64,000 nucleotides of DNA from Erwinia psidii (lineage in GTDB: Bacteria; Pseudomonadota; Gammaproteobacteria; Enterobacterales; Enterobacteriaceae), in assembly GCF_003846135.1 (NCBI RefSeq), contig NZ_RHHM01000014.1:1-64000 (forward strand), written 5' to 3'. The position numbers and the translations under genes were made by a program. This document shows positions 1-8,347 of this stretch, one piece after another (the first letter of the stretch is position 1; each line of letters begins with the position of its first letter). The notes beneath the pieces are model-generated. The model made no database searches. It worked only from the letters and a program-made list of their open reading frames with translations, and was not told where the DNA came from.

Positions 1-123
1 GCTTCGAGGCGAAACTCAGGGCTAAAATTGCGTCTGTTACGTCCGGTCATAATGTCACCTGTTTTGGCTATGAGGTGATGATATCACCTCTATTCAGGTG
101 GCCAAATTCACTATGCCACTACA
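1..123 (-). mobile_element. IS3-family element, left-end fragment (window edge)
   Basis: Read on the minus strand this is the left terminal inverted repeat (ending at 123 with TGTAGTGG...TGGCCAC), a short leader, and the first ~17 codons of orfA ([17 protein letters not shown]). It is nearly identical to the first ~125 bases of the complete copy at 27750-29008, apart from a few substitutions and small indels in the leader. The rest of the element lies outside the window. Its left end faces right, so the two copies are inverted relative to each other. Confidence 0.93.
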
Positions 124-181
124 AATCGAAGACAATCAGATTGTTTTTGCATTAGACGAGACCATCTGGCACCAGCAATAA
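124..181 (+). pseudogene. possible 3' remnant of a gene cut by the IS
   Basis: Directly after the IS end one frame reads 18 codons (IEDNQIVFALDETIWHQQ) to a TAA at 179-181, and a good intrinsic terminator follows 20 bases later. The stop-plus-terminator arrangement is what the tail of an interrupted gene would look like. The fragment is too short to identify a family, and it could be chance. Confidence 0.3.
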
Positions 182-200
182 AAGCATGTCATGCCGTATT

Positions 201-226
201 AAAGGCTCATTTTGGTGAGCCTTTTT
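201..226 (+). terminator. intrinsic terminator
   Basis: Stem AAAGGCTCA / TGAGCC(TTT) with loop TTTTGG, followed by a run of five T. It points rightward, so it would end transcription of whatever gene preceded the IS insertion. The A-run on its left side may also let it act leftward at the end of the chemotaxis-receptor transcript. Confidence 0.7.
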
Positions 227-315
227 GCTGTCAACACAGAGGCGGTAGTTTTGACTTCCGCTGATCTTTTTCAGGCTGCATGTCATGCGGCCTGTGGCGT
301 TGCGGGCATAGTGAC

Positions 316-1860
316 TTACACCCGGAAGGTTTCAACCATACCTCGCAGGGCATGTGCCTGCTCAGCGAGTGACTGTGAGGCAGAAGAGGATTCTTCAACC
401 AGTGCAGCGTTGTTCTGGGTGACGCCATCCATCTGGCTGACCGCGATGCTAACCTGCGAAATGCCCCGCATCTGTTCAGAAGATGCCAGTGATATTTCGT
501 CCATAGACCCGGCCAAATCGCCCACCATGCCAACGATCTTCAGAATGCTCTGGCCAGTACCAGCAGCAACCTCCACACCACTCTCAATCTGTGCCACGGC
601 CTGTTCAATTAGCTGCTTGATATCCCGTGCCGCCGTTGCGCTGCGCTGTGCAAGGGTTCTTACTTCGCCAGCCACCACCGCAAAACCACGGCCATCTTCA
701 CCCGCGCGCGCTGCTTCCACCGCCGCATTAAGCGCCAGGATATTGGTCTGAAAGGCAATACTTTCAATTACGGTGGTGATGTCTCTTACTTTTGTGGCGC
801 TCATTGAGATGTCGCTCATGGTCTCTGACATCTGTTGTACGTCTGCTTCACCCGAACGGGCAAGCGTTGCGGCACCGCGAGCGGCCTCAGCGGTCTGCTG
901 GGCACCCGCGGCGTTACTTTTTACCGTTGCGGTAAGCTGCTCCATGCTGGCGGCAGTTTCCTGAAGTGCGGCAGCCTGTTGCTCTGTACGTGAGGACAGC
1001 TCGGTATTACCTTGCGAAATCTCGTCCGCGGCCAGTGCCACGGAAGCGGAGGCATCTTTGATCTGCGACACCAGTTGCCGCAGATTCGTTTGCATGCTAT
1101 CAAGCGACGCCAGCATGCTTGCGGTATCGTTGCGACGCAGTGCGACCTGTGTCGTCAAATCGCCTGAGGCAATAGTGGCGGCGAGCGCCTGTGCCTGTGC
1201 GGGTTCTCCGCCTAACTGCTGCATCAATGTGCGCACGGTCAGTATGCAGGTACCCGCTGCGATAAGTACTGAAACCCCTGCCAGAATAATGATAATCAGC
1301 GACGAGTGGTCGGCGGCAGCGCTGTTCTGCTCAACCGCGGACTGGCTGTTTTTCATCTGAACCTGTGCCATATCATTGAGGGCGTTCAGCAGAACATTCT
1401 GTGTGGGGCGCGTCACATTCATCAGGTAAGCGGTGGCTTGCTGCGTCTGGTTATTCAGCCCCAATTGCCCGACGCGATCCAATGAAGTAAATGTTGCCGG
1501 TTCGGCATCCGTCATGCGTTTGAACGTTTCACGTCCAGCGGGCGTAGAGTCAGTTTCAAGAATATTGCCCAGTGCCTGACGATTAGTAATGTAAAGTGTT
1601 TTCTGCTTCTGCAACCTGTCCCATTCAGATTTCATGGCCTGTGGGTCAGTCAGCAGCACGACGTTACGGACAGCAATGGCCATATCCCTCAGACTGCTAC
1701 GCATATCCAGTACAAGCTGATACTTTTTCATTTTGATATTGACAGTGTCGTCCATGCCGTCGCTGGCTCTGTTAAGGGCATTCAGGGCAATTGAGGTACA
1801 GAGTATAAATAACAGAATTAGCAGACCGAAGCCGGTAAAAAGCCGCGTAGATATCTTCAT
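316..1860 (-). CDS. methyl-accepting chemotaxis protein
   Basis: Inner-membrane chemoreceptor of 514 residues. Seen: TM1 at about 8-28, a ~160-residue periplasmic helical region of the 4HB_MCP type, TM2 at about 188-210, a HAMP region, then a long cytoplasmic coiled coil with the highly conserved tip ([20 protein letters not shown]). The tip contacts CheA/CheW in this family. The C-terminus (GMVETFRV) lacks the NWETF-type pentapeptide that tethers CheR/CheB in Tsr and Tar, so it is probably a low-abundance, Trg/Tap-like receptor that depends on others for adaptation. The ligand cannot be told from sequence. It is a single gene, with an IS end 190 bases past its stop. Confidence 0.93.
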   Translation of the reverse strand: MKISTRLFTGFGLLILLFILCTSIALNALNRASDGMDDTVNIKMKKYQLVLDMRSSLRDMAIAVRNVVLLTDPQAMKSEWDRLQKQKTLYITNRQALGNILETDSTPAGRETFKRMTDAEPATFTSLDRVGQLGLNNQTQQATAYLMNVTRPTQNVLLNALNDMAQVQMKNSQSAVEQNSAAADHSSLIIIILAGVSVLIAAGTCILTVRTLMQQLGGEPAQAQALAATIASGDLTTQVALRRNDTASMLASLDSMQTNLRQLVSQIKDASASVALAADEISQGNTELSSRTEQQAAALQETAASMEQLTATVKSNAAGAQQTAEAARGAATLARSGEADVQQMSETMSDISMSATKVRDITTVIESIAFQTNILALNAAVEAARAGEDGRGFAVVAGEVRTLAQRSATAARDIKQLIEQAVAQIESGVEVAAGTGQSILKIVGMVGDLAGSMDEISLASSEQMRGISQVSIAVSQMDGVTQNNAALVEESSSASQSLAEQAHALRGMVETFRV

Positions 1861-1894
1861 TGTAGGGACCCGGGTTTATTGGTTATCCCTACTG

Positions 1895-1902
1895 CTATCG
1901 GC
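1895..1902 (-). promoter_or_regulatory. sigma-28-like -10 element upstream of the chemoreceptor
   Basis: On the minus strand GCCGATAG lies 35 bases upstream of the receptor ATG and matches the flagellar sigma factor (FliA) -10 consensus GCCGATAA in seven of eight positions. The matching TAAA-type -35 is poor. FliA control is usual for chemoreceptor genes, which is the main support. Confidence 0.35.
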
Positions 1903-2253
1903 TGGTTCGGGAATTAAAAGAGAGCAGATGTAAAATAAGATCGCATTCGATGTTAAATGACTTATCTTGACATAATATGCTGTTCTTGAGGGTTTTTTAA
2001 GGTTGTTTGTTTTTTACTGGCAAAGATGTTTACCCACTGTGGTTACATTACCTTTATCCCACACACTTACTGTGTCCATGACCGCGATGCAAAAAGTGAC
2101 GCGGAGTGAGAAAGCCATATCGTTATGGAGGGTGCCGCCCTAAGCATGTTTTTTATTGTCTGTTAAACCTCAGACTTTATGCTGCCAGTGGAACTATGCG
2201 GCCGTTGCTTACCGACGCTTTGCAGTAGTAAGCAGCGGAAGGTTCAGGCAGCA
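1903..2253. other. intergenic stretch, no gene seen
   Basis: About 350 bases between the chemoreceptor promoter region and the 3' end of ybaK. No reading frame with a plausible start or family resemblance was seen on either strand. The left part is AT-rich, as expected of an upstream promoter region. A short GC hairpin followed by a T-run near 2125-2157 could be a terminator, but the stem is weak. Confidence 0.5.
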
Positions 2254-2733
2254 TTAATCCTGCCGGGAAATATCGGCAAATGAGGCATTAAGTTGCTGGG
2301 ACAATACCTGCGGGGCCAGTTCAATTTCCAGGCCACGTTTGCCGCCGGAAATAAAAATAGTTGGAAAGTTCAGGGCAGAGCGGTCGATGACCGTTGGCAG
2401 ACGCTTTTTCTGCCCCAAAGGGCTTATCCCACCCAGCAAATATCCTGTGGTGCGCTGGGCGATGTGCCGATCGGCCATTTCCACCTTTTTTACCGTTAAC
2501 GCTTTTGCTACCAGCTTCAGATCCAACTGCCCGGCGACGGGTGTTACAGCCACAGCAAGCGTCCTGTTATCGCCGTTAAGTGCCACCAGCAGCGTTTTAT
2601 ACACTCGTCCGGCGTCCTGGTTTAGGCGGGCCACCGCCTCATCGCCAAAATGCGTTTCACCGGTATCATGCTCATAAGAATGCAGGCGGAAACTGACTTT
2701 GTTTTTTTCCAGAAGTTTTACAGCGGGCGTCAT
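2254..2733 (-). CDS. ybaK: Cys-tRNA(Pro)/Cys-tRNA(Cys) deacylase
   Basis: 159-residue single-domain protein of the YbaK/ProX trans-editing family. It hydrolyses Cys-tRNA(Pro) made when prolyl-tRNA synthetase mischarges cysteine. The full-length fold is present: the opening [20 protein letters not shown], the FGDEAVARL segment, [10 protein letters not shown], and the [17 protein letters not shown] active-site region. Length equals that of E. coli YbaK. It sits left of ChiX and ybaP exactly as in E. coli. The ATG at 2733 starts the conserved N-terminus, so there is no reason for another start. Confidence 0.96.
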   Translation of the reverse strand: MTPAVKLLEKNKVSFRLHSYEHDTGETHFGDEAVARLNQDAGRVYKTLLVALNGDNRTLAVAVTPVAGQLDLKLVAKALTVKKVEMADRHIAQRTTGYLLGGISPLGQKKRLPTVIDRSALNFPTIFISGGKRGLEIELAPQVLSQQLNASFADISRQD

Positions 2734-2831
2734 TAAACGGGTCCTTGTGAATGAAAATCATCTGTCAGGCATGTCTTGCCGCTGCTGAAAAAAACGCTGG
2801 CGAAAATTCAGGCTTTACGCGACAATTATAG

Positions 2832-2916
2832 ACATCAGCAATAGTCTGCTGATAACGAACTAAAATTATTAAAAAATTTCTTTTGACAGGCCAATAGTTA
2901 TATTGGCCTTCTTTTT
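2832..2916 (+). ncRNA. chiX: ChiX (MicM/RybC/SroB) small RNA
   Basis: In the ybaK-ybaP gap, the same place as E. coli chiX. Seen: a 5' hairpin (ATCAGCA / TGCTGAT), an AU-rich single-stranded middle, a TTTCTTTTGACAGGCC segment corresponding to the E. coli pairing region TTCCTCTTTGACGGGCC, and a terminator stem (GGCCAATA / TATTGGCC) with a T-run. In E. coli ChiX is an Hfq-bound RNA that represses the chitoporin gene chiP and is titrated by the chb mRNA. The 5' end is estimated from the hairpin and may be a few bases off. The terminator runs into the end of ybaP. Confidence 0.88.
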
Positions 2917-3716
2917 CAGCTTTTTTCCAACATGGTTAGCAAGTTCCCTTCGCCATAGAGATGCAGCGCCCCGACAGCCACCACATACCTTCCCGCTGGC
3001 AAATTACGCAGTGTCTGGCACCAACGCTGGTTACGCTGCAACATCAGCACATCATTCAGTGCTTCGTTAAAGGTATTGGGCATGTTGCTATGGCTGGTGG
3101 TTGGCGGACTTTCCAGCCACCAGCTAATCATGGTTTGCAACAGGCGGGCATTGGTGTGCCAGTGCGTCAGGGTGTCTTCCAGCAGAGAAAGCCCATTATT
3201 TGGCAGCCCATTCAGCAGCGCCAGTTGGGTTTCCGGCCCTTCCAGTTCAATAACTTTTTTCTGTTGCACGTGGGCTGCTTCCAGCAACTGGAAATCAATC
3301 CCACAGTGGGTGTGCAGACCAAGACGTTGTGCCTGCTGTGCCTGAAGCATAAGCGCTATTTGCCAGCCAGGAAGTGAATCAATGCCTTCATGGCCGATTT
3401 CCATCTCATCACACCGACGATAAAGATCGTGCAATTGTAACCCTGAAAGACGCTCTGCCAGTGGGTTACATTGTTCACTTTGGCTGAACGGCGACGCGCC
3501 AGAGGTAATATCCGCTTCAACAATCAGTGCGTCTGCACATTCAAGCTTTGCCAGCAATTGTACAGGAAGTGGTGCCATGTCTGGTGTACCCATATGAATA
3601 CTACCGACCATGTGCAGCTGGCGGTGACCCAGGGTGATATCTTCTGCTGGCCATGTATAGTCTGTCCGCGAGAATTTTTGTAACAGGGATGTCAGCTTAC
3701 AAAATAGTTTTGCCAT
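2916..3716 (-). CDS. ybaP: TraB/GumN-family protein YbaP
   Basis: 266 residues of the TraB/GumN (PF01963-type) family. The diagnostic ends are visible: an N-terminal HMVGSIHMGTPD strand with the GxxH motif and a C-terminal VAVGALHLYGEGNLL with a second GxxH. These two motifs are proposed to form the active site of a metal-dependent hydrolase fold shared with Tiki proteases. The physiological role of YbaP is unknown. No clear signal peptide is present. Neighbours (ybaK, ChiX, copA) match E. coli order. Confidence 0.92.
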   Translation of the reverse strand: MAKLFCKLTSLLQKFSRTDYTWPAEDITLGHRQLHMVGSIHMGTPDMAPLPVQLLAKLECADALIVEADITSGASPFSQSEQCNPLAERLSGLQLHDLYRRCDEMEIGHEGIDSLPGWQIALMLQAQQAQRLGLHTHCGIDFQLLEAAHVQQKKVIELEGPETQLALLNGLPNNGLSLLEDTLTHWHTNARLLQTMISWWLESPPTTSHSNMPNTFNEALNDVLMLQRNQRWCQTLRNLPAGRYVVAVGALHLYGEGNLLTMLEKS

Positions 3717-3803
3717 ATTCTCCGCCTTACCGTTATCACACCATGCTAACGTTTAAGCTGACAGCGGAACAGGCAAACAGGCGGGAAACGTGTCGGGCCG
3801 GGG

Positions 3804-6317
3804 TTACGCATTGTCAGATGGTTGGTAGCGGAGCAGCCGGTTTGCGTTAGTGACAACGGTCACGGACGACAACGCCATTGCCGCTCCTGCCACTACCGGA
3901 CTGAGCAATGTGCCGGTCAGTGGGTAGAACACACCCGCGGCAATCGGAATACCACAGAGGTTATAAACAAATGCCCCAAGCAGGTTTTGTTTCATATTAC
4001 GCAGCGTGGCGCTGGCAATCGCCAGACCATCAGCCAGGGCGTTCAGATCATTGCGCATCAGCGTCATGCCAGCGGTTTCAATTGCCACATCGCTGCCGCC
4101 ACCGATAGCAATGCCCACATCGGCCTGCGCCAGCGCTGGCGCATCATTGATGCCATCGCCAATCATGGCTACCTGGTGTCCCTGCTGTTGCAGAGCGCGG
4201 ATGGCATCTGCTTTACCTTCCGGCAACACGCCAGCGATCACTTTCTCCAACCCTGCCTCCAGGGCAATCGCCCGGGCAGTGGTTTCGTTATCGCCGGTTA
4301 ACATCACCAGTTGATAGCCCCGTGCTTTCAGTCGTTTCAACGTCCGCACGCTGGTTGCCCGCAGCGGGTCACGAACGGAAAACAGTGCTTTTATTTCACC
4401 ATCGGCTGCAAGCAAAACCGGCGTACTGCCTTTTGCCGACTGGGCGGCTATTTGCGCCGAGGCTTGCGTAATGGCGATATTCTGTTGTGACAACAGGGTA
4501 CTGTTCCCCAGCCACAGTGCTGTCCCGTCAGCGTTACCACACACACCCAGCCCATGAAGGGTACGGAATTGGGTTATTTCCGGCAGGGAAATATCCCCGG
4601 CGTGATGTTGAATGGCACGGGCCAGTGGATGCTGTGAACCCTGTTCAAGCGCCGCTGCCCAGCGAAGCGCCTGCTGTTCAGTTGTACCATTGAACAGGAT
4701 GATATCGATCACGCGCGGTGCCCCTTCTGTTAGCGTGCCAGTCTTATCAAACACCAGAACAGAGAGCGTGCTGGCGCGCTGTAGGGCGTTTGCATCCCGG
4801 ACCAGAACGCCCGCTTCGGCGGCCCGACCGACACCAGCAATGATTGACATTGGAGTGGCAAGCCCCAGTGCGCAGGGGCAGGCAATAATCAACACGGTTG
4901 TGGCGATCGTCAGCGTATAAACAATTTGTGGTGCCGGGCCTGCGAGATACCACACTACCGCGCTGAGCAGGGCGATAAGTATGACAACCGGTACGAAAAC
5001 AGCCGAAATGCGGTCGGCCAGTCGACCAATTTCTGGCTTACTGGTTTGTGCCTGACGCACCAGATGAATAATGCGTGCCAGCGTAGTGTTTTTACCCACC
5101 TCGCTGGCCGTGAACAGTACACTGCCATCCTGCATGACGGTTCCTGCATGAATTTTATCCCCCGGAGATTTTTCCTGCGGCATTGCTTCACCGGTTAACA
5201 TCGCTTCATCAAGCCATGCCTGTCCCTGAGAAATAACACCGTCCACCGGAACCCGATCTCCGGTGGTTAACCGCAAGCTCATTCCTCGCCGCACATCGCC
5301 CAGACTGATGGTTTTTTCTCCGTCTTCTGTCACTACTCTGGCGCCAGGCGGAGTCAGGTCTAACAGACGTTCAAGCGCGAGGGAGGAGCGTTGACGTGCA
5401 CGCTGCTCAAGCATATGACCAAGGTTTATCAGCCCGATTATCATCGCGCTGGCTTCATAATAAAGGTGACGTGAAGCGGGTGGAAATACGTCAGGCAACA
5501 GGCTGACGGTAATCGAGTAAAGCCATGCGGCGGCGGTTCCCAGCGCCACCAGGGTATCCATGGTGGTCGTCCCTTTCCGCAGGCTGAGCCAGGCGCTACG
5601 GTAAAAATGCCCCCCTGCGGTCACCATCACCAGAAGCGTCAGAAAACCCACCAACAACCAGCCGCTACGATTACTTTCTGTAAGCATCATCCGATCGCCG
5701 GTCATTCCCCATAACATCAGAGGAGTACCGAGCGCCAGTGCTACAATCGCCTGCCAGCGGAAACGGCGCATGGCATTAGTCGCCGCCTGTTGCTGTTTTT
5801 CCCGACGTTTATGATCGTCACTGATAATCTCTGCACCGTAACCGGCGTCCTGTACTGCCTGAATAAGTACAGAAGAGGAAGTATCACCCACTACCAGCGC
5901 GCTGCGTTCGGCCAGATTGACTCGCGCCTGGTGAACGCCGGACACATTGTGCAGCGCCCGTTCTACCCGTGTCACGCAGCTGGCGCAGCTCATGCCATCA
6001 ATCAGCAGATGAAAACTCTCTTTCCTCTGTGCCGGAAGCTGATGAATGTCCGCTGTCAGCGCGTCCGGCTGAGATTCTGATACTGTCAGCGGTTCAGGCT
6101 TTGGGTGAATGACCTTCTGAATAGGGGAAGCATGATATCCTGCCTGTTCCACGGCAGCGATCATCTCTTCTGTACTGCCACTGCCGCTAATCTGTGCTTC
6201 GGTAAGCGTAACTTCCACACTCTGCACATCAGAACGCAGTTCCAGTGCCTCTTTCACGCGTTTAACACAGTGACCGCAGGACAGACCTTCTAACGCAAGG
6301 GTAATCGTTTGTGGCAT
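3804..6317 (-). CDS. copA: Cu(+)-exporting P1B-type ATPase CopA
   Basis: 837-residue inner-membrane copper pump that moves cytoplasmic Cu(I) to the periplasm. Two N-terminal metal-binding domains carry CxxC at 14-17 (CGHC) and 111-114 (CASC). The transmembrane CPC metal site is at about 479-481 (IIACPCALG), the phosphorylation motif DKTGT at about 523, and the hinge [20 protein letters not shown] near the C-terminus. Length is close to E. coli CopA. A CueR-type promoter lies upstream, and a -1 frameshift signal between the two metal-binding domains predicts a second product. The regulator gene cueR is displaced by about 7 kb because the ecp operon sits between them. Confidence 0.98.
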   Translation of the reverse strand: MPQTITLALEGLSCGHCVKRVKEALELRSDVQSVEVTLTEAQISGSGSTEEMIAAVEQAGYHASPIQKVIHPKPEPLTVSESQPDALTADIHQLPAQRKESFHLLIDGMSCASCVTRVERALHNVSGVHQARVNLAERSALVVGDTSSSVLIQAVQDAGYGAEIISDDHKRREKQQQAATNAMRRFRWQAIVALALGTPLMLWGMTGDRMMLTESNRSGWLLVGFLTLLVMVTAGGHFYRSAWLSLRKGTTTMDTLVALGTAAAWLYSITVSLLPDVFPPASRHLYYEASAMIIGLINLGHMLEQRARQRSSLALERLLDLTPPGARVVTEDGEKTISLGDVRRGMSLRLTTGDRVPVDGVISQGQAWLDEAMLTGEAMPQEKSPGDKIHAGTVMQDGSVLFTASEVGKNTTLARIIHLVRQAQTSKPEIGRLADRISAVFVPVVILIALLSAVVWYLAGPAPQIVYTLTIATTVLIIACPCALGLATPMSIIAGVGRAAEAGVLVRDANALQRASTLSVLVFDKTGTLTEGAPRVIDIILFNGTTEQQALRWAAALEQGSQHPLARAIQHHAGDISLPEITQFRTLHGLGVCGNADGTALWLGNSTLLSQQNIAITQASAQIAAQSAKGSTPVLLAADGEIKALFSVRDPLRATSVRTLKRLKARGYQLVMLTGDNETTARAIALEAGLEKVIAGVLPEGKADAIRALQQQGHQVAMIGDGINDAPALAQADVGIAIGGGSDVAIETAGMTLMRNDLNALADGLAIASATLRNMKQNLLGAFVYNLCGIPIAAGVFYPLTGTLLSPVVAGAAMALSSVTVVTNANRLLRYQPSDNA
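6094..6105 (-). promoter_or_regulatory. programmed -1 frameshift site in copA
   Basis: On the minus strand the zero-frame codons are CAC CCA AAG (H71 P72 K73), giving the heptamer C-CCA-AAG. A -1 slip to CCC-AAA is followed by GCC TGA, so a 74-residue product ends right after metal-binding domain 1. The same CCCAAAG heptamer with an immediate stop is the known E. coli signal that yields the small copper chaperone CopA(Z). Conservation of both heptamer and stop argues for function; frameshift efficiency cannot be seen. Confidence 0.82.
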
Positions 6318-6362
6318 AAATCCTCTGGGGAATCCCTTTTATCTGTACTCAGGATGGATACA

Positions 6363-6393
6363 AGATTAAACCTTCCAGTAACGGGAAGGTCAA
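6363..6393 (-). promoter_or_regulatory. CueR-controlled copA promoter
   Basis: Minus strand: -35 TTGACC (6393-6388), -10 TAATCT (6368-6363), with a 19-bp spacer that holds the dyad ACCTTCC-N7-GGAAGGT (6370-6390). The overlong spacer with an internal dyad is the hallmark of MerR-family promoters, and the dyad matches the E. coli copA CueR box. Binding of Cu(I)-CueR would untwist it and start copA transcription. Confidence 0.93.
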
Positions 6394-6972
6394 CGTGATG
6401 TTTTACCATGTCGTATTGTGGATGGACTAAGGCTGTTTCTGTGCCTTGTTTTATTTTTATTGTGTTTCGCAACTTGCTGTTTTGTTTTCTGGTGGTCTGT
6501 TTATGTTGGTACTTGTTGTTAAAATGATATTTTTTTTGGATTTGTCTTGCTGATATTTGAGTGCTAAAAAACATGGGATTACTTTTAGCTGTTTCGCTTA
6601 TGTTAAATAATTGAGTGTTATATCTCTGTGTCTTGCTACGAAATATCCCAATAGCTGTTCTGCAAAGTTTCGTGTGAAGGTGAATCCAGTTTTATACGGC
6701 CATTCAACGTAAATACATATTATAATTGGATCTTGTAATGTTTTTTTTCTTAAAATATCATGATGTGGCCTTGTAGTGACGAAATTGGTTTTTAATTTTT
6801 GTCAAATAATATCAAGTGTGATAAAAACCAACAGGTTACCGGCAGGAGGTTGTAATCCTTTTGTAATAGAGGTTGGGTTATTTAATTACTCTTTTTTAGG
6901 TTTCGTGAAAGGTTAAGGTGTTATTCCTTTTCTGTTAAGGAAAGCAAGAATATATTTTATTAAGGATTGAAA
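6394..6972. other. AT-rich upstream region of the pilus operon
   Basis: About 580 bases with no credible gene on either strand. In E. coli the LuxR-type activator gene ecpR lies directly before ecpA; nothing resembling it is here. The right part should hold the ecpA promoter. A short inverted repeat TTCCTT...AAGGAA lies at 6924-6942, within 35 bases of the ecpA ribosome site, and recalls the TTCCT motif described for EcpR, but this match is weak. Confidence 0.5.
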
Positions 6973-7560
6973 ATGAAAAGACTTGTACTTGTAACTTCTT
7001 TAGCCGCCGCATTATCTTGTGCTAATGCCGTAGCTGATATTACTACATCAGCTACGGCAAGTTGGGACGCATCTGCTACTAAAGACACTACCAGTTCCCT
7101 GATCGTTACCCCATTAAAGTCGCTGTCATTCCAATATGCTGAAAGTATCGCCGCATTCAATTCACAGGAAGGTGCTTTCGATATCACTATTCAGGGACAG
7201 GATGGTGCCACTGATTTCACATTAACCTCTCAGATTATCAGTAATACTCTGAGCCGCAGCACTGACGATTCAACACTGAATGTGGGTGTAAAATGGAACG
7301 GTGGGAGCCTGAGCAAAACGGCGGCAATCACCATGATCGACACTGCAAAAAGTCAGAGTTCCGGGCTTGATACCCTGGCATCTCCAACGGCTTTTGCAGG
7401 TTCAGAACGCGTCAGTGCCCTGGGCGCATTTAACTTCACGGTTGATTCCGCGACCTCAGATGGAAGTACCGCAGCGAAATTCTCCGATCTGGCAGATGGT
7501 TACTGGAGTGGGGATGTGAAAGTTCAGTTCACTGCTGTCTGGTCAGAATCTGCGACTTAA
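6973..7560 (+). CDS. ecpA: common pilus major pilin EcpA
   Basis: 195 residues with a typical signal peptide (MKRLVLVTSLAAALSCANAVA). The mature part closely follows E. coli EcpA/MatB as I remember it: ATASWDASATKDTTSSLIVTP, SLSFQYAES, FNSQEGAFD, a TLNVGVKWNG region and a C-terminal GYWSGDVKVQFTAVW. EcpA polymerises into the shaft of the E. coli common pilus, an adhesive fibre of the chaperone-usher alpha class. The ATG at 6973 was chosen over the in-frame TTG at 6967 because TAAGGA is spaced 6 bases from it and the length then equals that of E. coli EcpA. Confidence 0.95.
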   Translation: MKRLVLVTSLAAALSCANAVADITTSATASWDASATKDTTSSLIVTPLKSLSFQYAESIAAFNSQEGAFDITIQGQDGATDFTLTSQIISNTLSRSTDDSTLNVGVKWNGGSLSKTAAITMIDTAKSQSSGLDTLASPTAFAGSERVSALGAFNFTVDSATSDGSTAAKFSDLADGYWSGDVKVQFTAVWSESAT

Positions 7561-7596
7561 ACTGAGTAGCAGTAAGCAACTATAAAAATTGTACAT

Positions 7597-7619
7597 AGGA
7601 GGTCGGAGACCTCCTTTTT
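7597..7619 (+). terminator. attenuating terminator between ecpA and ecpB
   Basis: Perfect 8-bp stem AGGAGGTC / GACCTCCT with loop GGA and a T-run, 37 bases after the ecpA stop and 42 bases before ecpB. Partial termination here would make much more major pilin than assembly proteins, as in other pilus operons. The read-through fraction is not visible. Confidence 0.88.
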
Positions 7620-7660
7620 GCGCCTGCCTGTAACACAGATGGCGATTTTAAGGGATTGTT

Positions 7661-8338
7661 ATGAAAATAAAAAACTGTCTTTATCTCCTTTTAACACTTT
7701 GTGTCTCCCTGTCAGTTCAGGCCATTAATGTTGGTGAGATAACGTCTATTATCACTTCTGATTCATCCAGCCTGGCAAAAGAAATAATTAATACAACGGA
7801 TTCTGCCCGCTTTGTCAGTATCAGCGTGGAGCGTATTTCTTCGCCAATGGCTGGCGGAAAAATTATTCCTATACAAAGCAAGTCAGAGCTACTGTTTACG
7901 CCTGCCAGTCTGATTATGCCCGGTGATGCAAGAGAACATTTTCGTTTTATTTATGGAGGAAAAGAAGATGACAAGGAAAGGTATTATCGTCTGACATGGA
8001 CGGATGAACCTGTTACCGAGTTTAATGCCATTCCGGGTCAAAAAGGTGGTCATGCAACAACGTCGGCCACCATCAGTACTATTCTGGTCGTTGCACCCAG
8101 GAAAGAACATTTTTCATTCAACTACCAGGATGGAGTGGTGAGTAATAATGGCAATACTTCATTCCGTGTTGTTGCGTTTGGCCCTTGCAAAGATAAGGGA
8201 AAAAATCAGAAGGAAGGATGCCGGGAACGTTATTATGTTATGCCAGGAAACAGTGTGAGAATGAGTAATACTGATACTGAGAAAAATAAAACACGCATCG
8301 GAATATGGCACGGTGGTAAGTACATTTCAGTTAAATAA
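7661..8338 (+). CDS. ecpB: common pilus chaperone EcpB
   Basis: 225 residues with a signal peptide ending near SVQA. Periplasmic chaperone of the alpha-class (CS1/Ecp) pilus pathway, expected to fold pilin subunits and deliver them to the usher EcpC. Seen: immunoglobulin-like beta-strand pattern, a conserved EDDKERYYRLTW segment and TSATISTILVVAPR. The same ERYYR motif recurs in EcpE, showing the two chaperones are related. Second gene of the operon, after the attenuator; ecpC follows 9 bases after its stop. Confidence 0.93.
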   Translation: MKIKNCLYLLLTLCVSLSVQAINVGEITSIITSDSSSLAKEIINTTDSARFVSISVERISSPMAGGKIIPIQSKSELLFTPASLIMPGDAREHFRFIYGGKEDDKERYYRLTWTDEPVTEFNAIPGQKGGHATTSATISTILVVAPRKEHFSFNYQDGVVSNNGNTSFRVVAFGPCKDKGKNQKEGCRERYYVMPGNSVRMSNTDTEKNKTRIGIWHGGKYISVK

Positions 8339-8347
8339 GGTCTGTCT

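Noticed and set aside
6290-6574. 94-codon minus-strand reading frame across the copA start region
   Set aside because: It overlaps the copA start, covers the CueR promoter, and is very rich in Lys, Gln and Asn as expected for random AT-rich DNA.
6924-6942. TTCCTT...AAGGAA repeat as an EcpR operator
   Set aside because: EcpR sites are TTCCT repeats with fixed spacing, and ecpR is absent. The match is only a short palindrome in AT-rich DNA.
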